Source: Ciona intestinalis (taxonomy: Eukaryota; Chordata; Ascidiacea; Phlebobranchia; Cionidae). From it: a DNA stretch of 64,000 nt. A program made the translations under genes and the position numbers. The DNA is taken from assembly GCF_000224145.3 (NCBI RefSeq), contig NC_020166.2, forward strand, positions 5,633,050 to 5,697,049, written 5' to 3'. Positions 49,662 to 60,880 of this stretch are shown piece by piece (positions within the stretch are counted from its first letter, which is position 1; every line of letters starts with the position of its first letter). Under the pieces are notes generated by a model that had not been told where the DNA came from, did no database searches, and worked only from the letters and a program-made list of their open reading frames with translations.

Positions 49662-51493
49662 GTTGGTGCTTTTCAATTGATCATGACGCTGTTCCTTTTC
49701 TATATGAGATAAACTAAGATTTTTGTTATTGAAATCCTGAAGTTCAGTCTACTAAACAGCAACTTTGAAATCCTGCTATGCTGGTACCTTTTATTTTTTA
49801 TATGTCAACCAAGTTCTTTAGTTGTTTTCATTTTGCAAGACTCATTCTTGACACTTGGTTTTACTGTGACAACCCATTGCCCCAGGTCTTAACCTTGTAC
49901 TTTGTCCATTTTGAATTTCACACAGCAGAAAATGACCTTTCCTCGTTCAGTCAAACACTGTCATCATTGACATTTTTGCATTTTTAAGCTGTCTCTGTTT
50001 GATCTCTGCCTTTGTTAGTTATGACTGTGCATTTTCTACAAGCATTTGTATCAAACCGTTTTAACTTCTTTATTTCTTTTACAACTAACATAACTTTTTG
50101 TTACTGTTCATAGTAGGGTTTTATGTGCGAATTTCCGTTTTATTCATTTTATTGAGCAAGTCTTAAAGATGACCTTTCCTTAAATGATATGCATGTTAAT
50201 ACATAAAAGTATTCATATTATAAGATCAATAGAAACTGTGTTTTCTTCTCAAACCTTCTTTTCTGTGATTGTGACTAATGTAACAAGCATGGACAAATTT
50301 TTACAATCTACCATGTTATAAGCAAATGAACAGAAAATGTAGCCTATATGAAAAGTATTGCATTAACTTCAAATGCTGTTTGAATCATTGTGAGCAGGCA
50401 TAGTGATGCCGGGTAGAGATGTAGCAAATACCGCTGTGAAAAGAGACTGGCTTGTATTCAGCCTACACATATAACCACATTATAACTAGTCTTGTTGTAT
50501 CTTATAATTGTATACCCTTCTGTGTTTCCTAGTTGTGCCTTTCTTGTCTTTCTATGTGCATTTTAATAGTGATAGTCTATGTTCAAAAACTGCTGCGACG
50601 GCCACTTTTAATTTGGCAGTGTTACAATCATATAGAATTTATATATGCTCAATATACTTTTATGTTCTGTAAGCTGCCGTTTCAGTTCTATTTATTATTA
50701 CACCAACTTTTATCTTCCTAGTTGATTTACAAATTTCCAGTACACACAATTACAAATACTGAGTAACCGGTTAATGTTGAAAAAGACAAATCTATGACTT
50801 TTCAATTTTTTTTTGTGAAAACTGTAGCCCTTTATCTTGTTCTTCTGCTTAAAAATGAAATCATTTTATGCCATTCCTAAGTTAGCTGCAATGCCGCCAT
50901 GATTTCGTTCCTTCGATATATTCTTTATTTGTGGTGCTAAACATTTCTGTTGGTTGATATAAAACAAGTTCTATTTGACTGTATTGTGTATTTTTTGTAT
51001 AAAAGTACTAATGAAGGTGACATGTAAAAACTTAAATGTTTATATTTCCTTGTTCAAAGAAATATTTAGAACTCCTGACTTGAACACATGTACCTTCTTT
51101 ATCTTGGCGTCGCAACTTGGGTTGGGGGATATTTTCATGTATGGTTGGCAATTTGGACAACCCATTACAGCCCAATAATGTGAAGCAATTGCCGTTAAAC
51201 GTCTTACCGCAGGCGACATACTCCCGCGAGCTTTGCGAATTTTGACTCTGTACGCCAATGCGGAACCATTGGGTTACATTTCTCGGCTGCAACATTTTAT
51301 TACCCCGGCAACAAAGTATGGACAGTTCACGCATATTTACTGGTTTGGTAGTAATGTCGCCTGGCTAAGTCGCTCCCTGTTTGAATAAAAAGTGGCCACC
51401 GCGAATGTCATGTATCTGTTCGCGTGGTGGCAGTAGATGCAACGCATAAATTGTATTGAGACTTTCGTAGAGTGCTGCTGTGGTGTCGCGACA
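49662..51493. other. RTCA 3'UTR and GTF3A upstream region
   Basis: No further exon is recognisable. The part from about 50824 onward is repeated almost exactly at 51829-52519 across the assembly gap. A SINE-family fragment lies about 150-360 bp upstream of the GTF3A start codon. Confidence 0.55.
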
Positions 51494-51515
51494 ATGGCCA
51501 GCACATGCGACGAGG
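50824..51515 (+). repeat. First copy of ~690-bp duplicated block (empty-site side)
   Basis: Apparently identical, as read by eye, to 51829-52519 (offset 1004), apart from one C/A difference at 51508 versus 52512. Together with the 50-N gap this looks like two haplotypes or overlapping contigs placed in tandem. Confidence 0.9.
51130..51340. repeat. SINE family fragment upstream of GTF3A (also at 52134-52344)
   Basis: Contains TTGGACAACCCATTACAG, GAAGCAATTGCCGTTAAACG and CTTACCGCAGGCGACA, matching the core of the SINE copies in the UBA1 introns. Confidence 0.55.
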
Positions 51516-51520
51516 AAAAG
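51494..51520 (+). CDS. GTF3A: GTF3A coding exon 1, intact copy
   Basis: Nine codons, MASTCDEEK, followed by the donor gtgagt at 51521. The phase (0) joins exactly to the zinc-finger exon at 61356. The intron sequence 51521-51778 is repeated identically at 60949-61206, where it continues into the rest of the gene. That identifies this copy as the first exon of the uninterrupted allele. Confidence 0.85.
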
Positions 51521-51778
51521 GTGAGTGATATGTTGAATTTTGTCCTAATTGTGTATTTTGTAGTTGCTTATTTGGTCTCAATGAAGAATACTCACCAAGC
51601 CACTGAATCAAAACTATACTATGGAGAGTTCATCGTCTCCACTACAATAGTAGTAGACTATAGTAGAATCCCACTATCCCTTAACTATTTAGTAGTTAGG
51701 CTACTCATTTTTACTAACAAAAAGTTACATGTAAACAAAATCATCATCGTAATGTGTATCCTGAAAGCCAGTTTAAGT

Positions 51779-51828
51779 NNNNNNNNNNNNNNNNNNNNNN
51801 NNNNNNNNNNNNNNNNNNNNNNNNNNNN
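51779..51828. other. 50-N assembly gap
   Basis: A run of 50 N. The sequence on its left matches intron 1 of GTF3A; the sequence on its right restarts about 690 bp upstream of GTF3A exon 1. The order across the gap is therefore suspect. Confidence 0.99.
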
Positions 51829-52519
51829 TAGCCCTTTATCTTGTTCTTCTGCTTAAAAATGAAATCATTTTATGCCATTCCTAAGTTAGCTGCAATGCCG
51901 CCATGATTTCGTTCCTTCGATATATTCTTTATTTGTGGTGCTAAACATTTCTGTTGGTTGATATAAAACAAGTTCTATTTGACTGTATTGTGTATTTTTT
52001 GTATAAAAGTACTAATGAAGGTGACATGTAAAAACTTAAATGTTTATATTTCCTTGTTCAAAGAAATATTTAGAACTCCTGACTTGAACACATGTACCTT
52101 CTTTATCTTGGCGTCGCAACTTGGGTTGGGGGATATTTTCATGTATGGTTGGCAATTTGGACAACCCATTACAGCCCAATAATGTGAAGCAATTGCCGTT
52201 AAACGTCTTACCGCAGGCGACATACTCCCGCGAGCTTTGCGAATTTTGACTCTGTACGCCAATGCGGAACCATTGGGTTACATTTCTCGGCTGCAACATT
52301 TTATTACCCCGGCAACAAAGTATGGACAGTTCACGCATATTTACTGGTTTGGTAGTAATGTCGCCTGGCTAAGTCGCTCCCTGTTTGAATAAAAAGTGGC
52401 CACCGCGAATGTCATGTATCTGTTCGCGTGGTGGCAGTAGATGCAACGCATAAATTGTATTGAGACTTTCGTAGAGTGCTGCTGTGGTGTCGCGACAATG
52501 GCCAGCACATGAGACGAGG
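51829..52519 (+). repeat. Second copy of duplicated block (filled-site side)
   Basis: Repeats 50824-51515 and ends exactly where the transposon begins. Confidence 0.9.
52498..52519 (+). pseudogene. GTF3A exon 1 interrupted by transposon
   Basis: ATGGCCAGCACA is followed by TGA (52510-52512) where the intact copy has TGC, so codon 5 is a stop. After seven more bases the reading frame enters the transposon. The remainder of the exon (cagcacatgcgacgagg, then AAAAG and gtgagt) reappears at 60927-60948 with the TGC codon intact but no in-frame ATG. Confidence 0.85.
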
Positions 52520-52540
52520 TTGCGAGAGTTTTTTGCACAA

Positions 52541-53398
52541 TGTGCGAAAAAATGTGCTCGATGAAAATGTGCACATTTAAATGTGCGACCTGCACATTGT
52601 GCTCGCATCGTTTAAAAATGTGCACATTTAAATGTGCGACCTGCACATTGTGCTCGCATCGTTTAAAAATGTGCACATTTAAATGTGCGACCTGTACATT
52701 GTGCTCGCATCGTTTAAAAATGTGCACATTTAAATGTGCGAAAAAATGTGCTCGATGAAAATGTGCACATTTAAATGTGCGACCTGCACATTGTGCTCGC
52801 ATCGTTTAAAAATGTGCACATTTAAATGTGCGACCTGCACATTGTGCTCGCATCGTTTGAAAATGTGCACATTTAAATGTGCGACCTGCACATTGTGCTT
52901 GGAAATGTGCACATTTAAATGTGCGACCTGCACATTGTGCTCGCATCGTTTAAAAATGTGCACATTTAAATGTGCGACCTGCACATTGTGCTTGAAAATG
53001 TGCACATTTAAATGTGCGACCTGCACATTGTGCTCGCATCGTTTAAAAATGTGCACATTTAAATGTGCGACCTGCACATTGTGCTCGCATCGTTTAAAAA
53101 TGTGCACATTTAAATGTGCGACCTGCACATTGTGCTCGCATCGTATTGCAAAATGTGCGACCTGCACATTGTGCTTAAAAATGTGCACATTTAAATGTGC
53201 GACCTGCACATTATGCTCGCATCGTTTGAAAATGTGCGACCTGCACATTGTGCTTGAAAATGTGCACATTTAAATGTGCGACCTGCACATTGTGCTCAAA
53301 TCTCTAAAAAATGTGCACATTTAAATGTGCGACCTGTACATTGTGCTCAAATCTCTAAAAATGTGCACATTTAAATGTGCAACCTCCACGTTGTGCTA
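52541..53398. repeat. Left subterminal array, about 17 palindromic units
   Basis: The unit is about 51 bp: AAATGTGCACATTTAAATGTG then CGACCTGCACATTGTGC then TCGCATCGTTT, with some units shortened to ~42 bp by loss of the TCGCATCG part. Each unit nests palindromes (AAATGTGCACATTT, TTTAAA, GCACATTGTGC-like). The terminal segment GCGAAAAAATGTGCTCGATG occurs at 52544 and again at 52738, showing an internal duplication of the end. Confidence 0.92.
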
Positions 53399-53554
53399 AT
53401 CTGTGGTCGCAGAAACAATAAAATCAGTACAAATGACTGTATGTATTTTATTAAAAGAAAGAATCATATAAAATGCTACTTAATACTAATTGATTACTAA
53501 TAAAATGCACATGATTACAATTTACAAATAAAACAAAATGCACATAAATACTAT
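53399..53554. other. 3' non-coding segment of the transposase gene
   Basis: Between the array and the transposase stop codon. It contains minus-strand ATTAAA/AATAAA-type motifs (TTTATT on the plus strand at about 53418 and 53449), suitable as polyadenylation signals. Confidence 0.4.
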
Positions 53555-56500
53555 TTACAAACAAAATGCACAAGTCCATTGCTCTTTACGCATTTGTAAG
53601 CGTTTTTTTGGTATTCCCAAACATCGAATGTGGTACCACTTACCACAATTGTCACAAGCAACCTACACAAAGTTTTTTTTTTTAAGTTTTTTTTAATGTC
53701 AAAACTGGAACTATACTAACCCATTGTTTGTAATTGGCAACACCACCACATGCTCTGCATATTTCAGCAATGTTCTCTGCAATTTACAAAGATTAAAAAC
53801 TTTAGCAGTTCCATAGTAGCAAACAGTAGTACCTGAAGTCGACAGAATTTTCCTCGCAAAATAGTACCTCATCATTTTAACATCCGTTTTGGAAACTCCA
53901 AACAAAACTTGGTCTTTAAAAGTCTCAATGAGACATTCTGCAATCTGTATTACAATATTAGGCATATAACCAATAAATGCCATTAACTACAAATTACCTT
54001 TAAAACTATAACTCCACAACTGTGGCTATCTGTTTGTTTTGGATGTTGCAGTTTTCCAACTGTCCATTCCCATTTGCCCAAGTCCGCATCAGCAGCATTC
54101 TGTCTCATGCTTAAATATGTTCTGAAACATTACTGGATTAAATCTACACAAATTTTTAACTGACAATTAACAAAGTTTTAATTACCTTACTCGTTCAATT
54201 AATGTATGTGAAGGCTCACTTCCAAAAGGATCAATTAAAAATATTTTCTTGCGTTGCAGATGCAGGCACTAAAAATACAAACCACTATAATTTAAAGCAT
54301 TACAACTATAGGTAAAATTAAACCCTGTCATTAAAAGCGATGGAGTCATGCACCACTGATTTATTCAGACTTGACCGCTAAAAAATAAGTATAACACAAT
54401 ATAATGGCAGAATAAACATATACCATATAACACTATATTAAAATAACGTGGAAGAACTGTCTATCAACATAAAATTAACAAAAATATTATATTACTTACG
54501 AACAAATTCCAGTGACTTTCATTTTTGTTAAAAGCACCCATTATAAAATTGTACTTTGAGAAGGTGATCTGCGCATAGTTAAAAACTTTTAAGTTAACAC
54601 AAGATCCTAAATTAGAGTAAAGATAAATATTGAAAAATGTGTCAAAGAATACCTTATTCATGCAATGCCGACTTAAAATTTTTTCTTTTCCATCGACGAT
54701 GCAATTTGTAACGAAACTGTCCAAGACTAGCACAGATTCATGACACGATGTTGAGGCTAATAGCCTCAAAACATATTCAACAGCCTAAGAAAGAAAATTA
54801 ATGCAATGAATGAAATTATACTGACAATGTGGTGTTACAACTTACCGAAGTATCCAACCAATTGTTAGGAGCAAATGTGCAAAATGACTCATGCCTTAGC
54901 ACACAAAACTTTTCTACTGGATTTGCTGCAACTACCATGTTGTGCTGTTTTGTTTTCCAGAGCTGTGTAATAAAAATCAAATCACAAGAACAAGGAACTT
55001 GTTACATATAAATTACCTTATCTGTTTCTGCATTTTGTGGATCTTCTATGCAATGTATGGGACTCATTATGTGACTCACTGTATTTAGCACTTCATCCAC
55101 CTCACATTTCTTTCTTTTTGGTTGGTTAGGTACTGTGTCGCCACATCTATTTCTTTGATTGTCTGGGCTGCCTACATCATTTTTATTTCTCACTATACTT
55201 GATAAACTGTTATCATCTTCATATTTGCTGTCCTGCTTTGTTAATTGTACTTCTCCCTTCCTTTCATCTATATTCTTTTGGGTTAACTTTTCTGAAACAA
55301 AGAAGGTCTGTAAAATAAATGCTTTTACTATTTTAAATGATACATACTTTCCGAACTATGCAATGCTGCTGAGGCAAATCCAAAATCACGCCTTGTTCTT
55401 TTCAAGTTTTTATCATTGATGACCCTATTTTGCAGTTCTAAACTCAAACGTGACATGAACATAAAGTTAATGGGATTCATGGATGAGAATGATGGTCTGA
55501 AACAAGTTTTTGTTTAATCTTACTGTATATTGAACAACTTTTACAGTTACTAATTACTATGTATATAAATTTTACCTGTCTTTTTTCATGATCGAATTAG
55601 CCTGCTCAGCTATGCTGCTGTTAAACCTTAGATCTGAACACATTCTTAAATCTCTGAAAGCTTTTTCCCCTCCTCTTTTTTTAGTTTTGTGGTGAAACTT
55701 GTCACATAAACTGTAAAAGTTGAGTGCAGAATTCTCACTGTCAAGCTTGAGTTTAACTGGCTCTAACTTTCCATCCTCCGCTAATTGCAGGTTTTCTTTG
55801 GTCCATTGATAAAGCATTCCTCTGAATGGAGAAAACATACCCACTTTTCTGTTCTCTCCGTGATGAGCAACCTACAAGATAAATTTATAAACATATACCC
55901 AAATTTTATAGAACATACCCTACTAAGTGCTGGTGCATTACCTGAGAGGCTATGTCAGTTACAACAACATTGGGTTGCTGGGCAAATGACAGAATGCCAT
56001 CTACATAATCCCTCGCACTTTCCTGTCGTAGGGTGAATTTCATGTACACAGCGATTCCATGCACACAACGAAAGTGAACAATCCCACCTAAAAATTAATA
56101 TTTTACACCGAGGGAACTTTTCCTCCAGTATCACAGTACTTATTTAACAAGCGGTTCAAAAACTCACCCCCACATCTCTTTAAATGTCGAAACATTTTTG
56201 GATAGATTTCTTTAAATAGTATGAGCTCATTTAGTTTGTTAAGATTGTCTTCCACACTTCCACTGCCATCAATCCCAAGACTTTCACAAATACTCTTTAG
56301 TTTTCTGGAAGCAGTCTTAAAAACAAAAAAAGCATTAATAATTGCTTCAGGTCAAAGTTTGCTTTCTTACAGGATCTTAAGAATTCAATGCATCTAATAT
56401 CTCTTCTTGTGACACATTGGCATTGTGTTTAAGGGATTTAACCTTACTGGTAGATAATACATCAAGCTTGTGGTGCTCTGTGTTCACAAGAAGGTTACTA

Positions 56501-59500
56501 TTTCGGGTATCTGTGCCCATCCAAGGTGAATTAGTTGTGTAGTTGAGGGTACATGCCCATGGGTTCTCTTTCATTCCTTTAAAACATTTGTTAAACACAA
56601 AAAATACATATAATATATATACAACAACTTTTTTACCATAAAACCCACGCCCAATAATTTCTTTACAATAAGACATCCACTGATTCTGAACATCTAGTGT
56701 TTCATGGACATCTTCGGGTACTTGCAAATTTTCCACTTAAACATAAGGGACACTTTAGGTAAACAAACAGAATTTAAAAATTGTAATGACTGTACTTGCA
56801 ATCTGGCATGTATTTTTCCAGTTGCCATCACCAATAATTATTTTGGGATTTGGTCCACACAAGGTGCATTTGAAGTTATATTCCAAATCCGACAAAGCAC
56901 AGAAATGATAAAATGCATTTCTTATTATGTTGACTGGAATGGATAGTACTTGTTCACTTGGGTAGATCATTTTGATTGCAGTCTCAACTCCAACATGATT
57001 CTAAAGAATTAATAAAAAAACATGCATCAGATAAAACATTTATTAGGATGTTTAATTGCATATGGTCATAACGCTAGCAATGTGATAATTTAAGTTACAT
57101 ACTTGAATGGAACGAAGCAAGTAGCTGCATAAGTTTAATGACAACAATACATTGTTGTTGAAGTTGTGAATTCCTGAAGAATAATCCTGAAATCTTATTG
57201 GAAAGGTGCATTCAGTGCAAACTTTAGTTTCAACTGAAATATCTGAAATAATGAATATATGGGTGGTTAAGTTCAACATTTAAATAGTAGCCTATATATA
57301 CATATCTGGACCAAAAAAGTCCTTACTTCTCCAAAACTTTCCTAATCCGTAAACGGTTGCCTTTTTAACACTTTGTGTGTGTATAGCTGATTGACACCGT
57401 GGGCACCATTCTTCATTTGGAATTAATCGGTCGGTAGGTACGGAGTCTTTAAGCAAGTTCGGTGGCAAGTTTTCTGGGGCAGGTATTTTTTTACAGGTTA
57501 TGAAATAGTCCATCAAATCTCTATCATCTTTTGATAAGAAGAATTTCCTGCAAAAATAATAGGAGTCATTGATTTATCTGAAACATTACATAATTATATA
57601 TTATATATATACCTTTTCTCATTTTTTAATATCGCCCCATTGGTTTGTGTACAATGCCACTTAGCAACAATTTCATGAGTGCAAGTTTTATTTTCTCCAG
57701 AATACGGACACTCACAAGACCAATATCCCACTTCAGAGTCAAATTTTACTCGGACTCTTTTGAATTGACAGTAGTAATCCTTTTTACCAGTATAAACGGA
57801 ATAATAAAACATCCTTGTGCTACAACCAAAGTTTGAAAAATCAGCTTGAACAACTAGGGGATACTTTTCTATAAGACTATCCTCATACATTCCAATGTAC
57901 TTGTCATAATTATCCTTCTTAATAAGTTTCATGTCCAAAAGTTTTTGTAAAGACTCAACAGTAAGGTGTCTCACTTCAGCCATTTGTGCTGATCCAACAG
58001 ATTTTAAATGAATACATTCGATTGCGGGATTGTCCAATTTACCAGACATCATTACTTTGTTGCACACCTCATTACCACAGATTTGGACTTGCAAAACCTT
58101 ATGGCTCTGGACATGAATTGGTGCTACCAAACCAGATTTTCTTAGTGCCACCATAAATATACCGCGTGAACGGTCAATACAAACGGATGGCAGTGATTTT
58201 TCAAACGAATGTAGCAATGATGAATGCAACTTTAGTTGTTCAGCTTTTTGAAAACATTCACCACACACTTTGCAATTGTGGCTCTTGGGAAGAGATATTC
58301 TCGCTGCACAAACTTAGTTTTAGTAATTGAACTAAACTAATATTATCCAAATGTAACAAATTTATAAGTAACCTACCAATACCAGATTTCAGTGTTTTGT
58401 TAGTTTCCTTGTGCCTTGAATGATGATGCTCTAAAAAAACAATTTAAACAAATAAAGTAAGTTAAATAAAAAGACAAAAATAGCATGTAAAACAAAGGTT
58501 CTAGGTGTCGCCTTATTGTAGATGCATAACAGCATAACCTTATTGGGTAATGCCTTGGCAACAGGAAATTTTAAACATTTTTTCTGGTGCACTTGCAATT
58601 TAATCATCGCTCGTTAGACAAAAACACTGAAACTTATTTTTTGGCTTTAATACACAACTACATAGGATTTTAATCTCAATTCTACTACGGGCAAATGGAA
58701 GTGGTGAATTAAATCTTACAGAGTAACCAGGTGGGTTTTACCAAAGTTAGTAAAGACCAAGTTAGGAAATGGATTGTAAAACAATCAGTCTTGTTTTCCA
58801 TTGTCCCCGCGTCTGTGACGTCACAGTCGCCGCCATTACGAATCCCAAGACTTTGCATTTTATCCCTAAGATTTATGTTGCAAATGTTTTGGCATAACCT
58901 CATATGCTAAAATTAGCCCAATTTGCTTTATGATAAAATTAGTCCAATTTGCTGTGTGCCATGCGATTTCTATGTGCGACATAAAATACTGTAAAATACG
59001 AACTCTTATACAGATACACAATCATATTTAAAATAAAAACAAATTAAAATAATAAGGGCAACCCACACTATAGGTATGAAAAGCAATCTTACCCTGATGT
59101 CGTTTCAAGGTGTATCCGCGAACAAAAGACTTTTCGCATGTTGGACAATGAAAATGACCTTGTTTCGTTAACTTTTCCCCTTTGCAACTGAACAAATGGC
59201 ACTGGAGTGCATAGCCTTGAAAACATGAATAATGTGTTATTGGTATATATATTTAATTTTACAAATCATGAAACTAGGAATGCCACTATAAAGCAAATTT
59301 GACACAAAAGTTTGATACTTTGTACATACATATTAAGCTAAAAAGAAGTGTTTATATAGCCTAAAACTCATTGCAGATAATATAAAAAGCATGGAGACCT
59401 ATATACTAGTACTACTGTACCTGGCCTGGTCATTATCCATTACCAGCACCATGACAGTGGTTAGCGTACACTTGGGACTATGCGAAGAAGTAGGTACACA

Positions 59501-60245
59501 ATTTTCGCTAGGGGCATTAAATATTAAGTTTAAAATTTTGAAAAAAATACACAAAAAAACACTTTGAATTGATAATACGAAAAAAAACAAATTACTTAAA
59601 TACTGAAAATACCTTTATAAATACATAAAACACTAGTAAGAACATCTTTCCCACATTAGGTCGGTTATATACGCTCTTTCGTTCTGTTTAATACCGTTTG
59701 GTGTGTGGTGTAATGGTTAGCGTGCGGTCATTTACTTTCTTTGTTTCGTTCTTACTGGGTTCGAGTCCCGCACAGTGGAATACGTTTATTATTATTTTTT
59801 TCAAGTTTTTTTTTTGTTTGATTAGCATGAGTTTGGGGTTAGGAGTTGGGGGTAGGGGTTAGAGGTTATTGTTTAAATCTTATGTGTGTAAACCATAAAA
59901 CTAACTGCTCCCCATAGAATAGAGAAACAAATTTGTCATCTCCTCCTAGCGGAAATTGTGTACCTACTTCTCCATGTACTGCCATGTTTAGCGGACCTGC
60001 CTCTCTAAGGTGTATGAAACTGTGTGTTAAATTGAATGTCGTTTCCGGCCTCACGGAGATAAAGCAAGATTTATTCATCCATTCGTTTTACCTGTGTCTT
60101 CCTTGTATAAGCAAGAAACAGCTTTTTTCATGTGCTTCTGCATCACATGTTCTAACATTTTTTCCCCATCTCTGAAATTGCACAGTTGACAGTGATCCCA
60201 TTCCAAAACTATTTGTTTTAGCTCATTGGCAGATTTCACAAACAT
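53555..60245 (-). CDS. KDZ/HMGXB3-like transposase with ULP1 protease and PHD domains
   Basis: About 23 short-intron exons, including 60092-60245 (start uncertain; 60308 also possible), 59093-59215, 58377-58430, 57613-58303, about 57302-57547, 57104-57240, 56796-57000, 56637-56735, about 56374-56580, 56168-56315, 55942-56087, 55576-55871, 55347-55497, 55012-55292, 54846-54960, 54652-54784, 54188-54269, 53999-54122, 53833-53944, 53721-53776, 53555-53662. Domains in order: three C2H2-type fingers (CQLCNF..., HCPTCEKSF..., CKVCGECF...); a SWIM-type finger CEC...CTH (about 57700); a cysteine cluster (WCPRC, VCTEC, CTLCG); a DDE-like core with IIGDGNWK, VVVTDIASQ and NSSIAEQANS; a ULP1/C48-like triad (SHWNLF, LIDPFG, SHSCGV); and a PHD finger ending TCAFC. 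An in-frame TAA at 56377-56379 lies just before the best donor, so that exon is misread or the copy is broken. Confidence 0.78.
59470..59987. mobile_element. Second copy of the TIR/tRNA-like MITE, nested in the transposon
   Basis: Homologous to the element at 5951-6490. It has inverted ends (ACTTGGGACTATGCGAAGAAG; CTTCTCCATG...CCATGT) and inner TTTTCGCTAG/CTAGCGGAAA. The tRNA-like part at about 59700-59780 has an A box TGGTGTAATGG and B box GGTTCGAGTCC on the plus strand. The flanking 9-bp repeat is TTAGCGTAC (59461-59469) and TTAGCGGAC (59988-59996), one mismatch. It sits in intron 2 of the transposase gene. Confidence 0.82.
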
Positions 60246-60308
60246 GTTAAATAGCCTTTTGTATATATATATTTGCACTATTAAAACAAGATAATGTTGG
60301 ATTGTCAT

Positions 60309-60655
60309 GTAGGAAAGGTAAACAATTTAAATAATAGGTGATATAGCAAAGAAATCCTATTAGTTGCTCATACTGCATCTGCTAACCCCTATACCGCCCT
60401 AAATAGCCTACTACTTCTAGCAACCTAGCCCTAATCTGTAACGTCCGTAACAATTATTGGTACTAGTGAAGAATCCCAACCCCACCTTATTTGCTAACCA
60501 CTAACCCCTAACTACTAACCCCTATAACCACCAACCTCTAACACTTTCCACCAGCCTATTCTACTATGTACTGGAGGATTCTCCACTGGTGCACTATTAT
60601 TTATTACTAACAAATAATATTCTATTTAATTGACACAAACATTTGAATGGGCACA
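60309..60655. other. 5' non-coding region of the transposase gene
   Basis: No exon seen. Contains a degenerate CTAACC/ACCCCTAAC-rich tract (about 60380-60560) and, just downstream at 60262-60270, a TATATATA run. It should include the transposase promoter. Confidence 0.45.
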
Positions 60656-60880
60656 TTTTCAAACGTTTCCCGCATTTTCAGACGATACGCGCACAATGTG
60701 CAGGTCGCACATTTAAATGTGCACATTTCCAAGCACAATGTGCAGCTAGCACATTTAAATGTGCACATTTTCAAACGATGCGAGCACAATGTGCAGGTCG
60801 CACATTTGAATGTGCACATTTTTAAGCGATGCGAGCACAATGTGCAGGTCGCACATTTAAATGTGCACATTTTTAACGAG
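60656..60880. repeat. Right subterminal array, about 4 units, inverted relative to the left
   Basis: Units read GCACAATGTGCAGGTCGCAC, then ATTTAAATGTGCACATTT, i.e. the reverse complement of the left array. One unit has AGCTAGCAC instead of AGGTCGCAC. Far fewer copies than the left side. Confidence 0.9.

Noticed and set aside
52730..53273. 179-codon ORFs open on both strands in the left array
   Set aside because: The repeat unit is 51 bp, a multiple of three, so any open frame stays open through the array on either strand. The peptides are just periodic 17-residue repeats; no gene is implied.
52541..53398. CRISPR-like array of regular palindromic repeats
   Set aside because: Repeats are contiguous with no unique spacers, the genome is eukaryotic, and the mirrored array at the other end of the element identifies subterminal transposon repeats.
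59700..59780. Genuine tRNA gene
   Set aside because: A and B boxes are good, but the arms between them do not form a clear anticodon stem by eye and the segment lies inside a repeated MITE; a tRNA-derived module is more likely.
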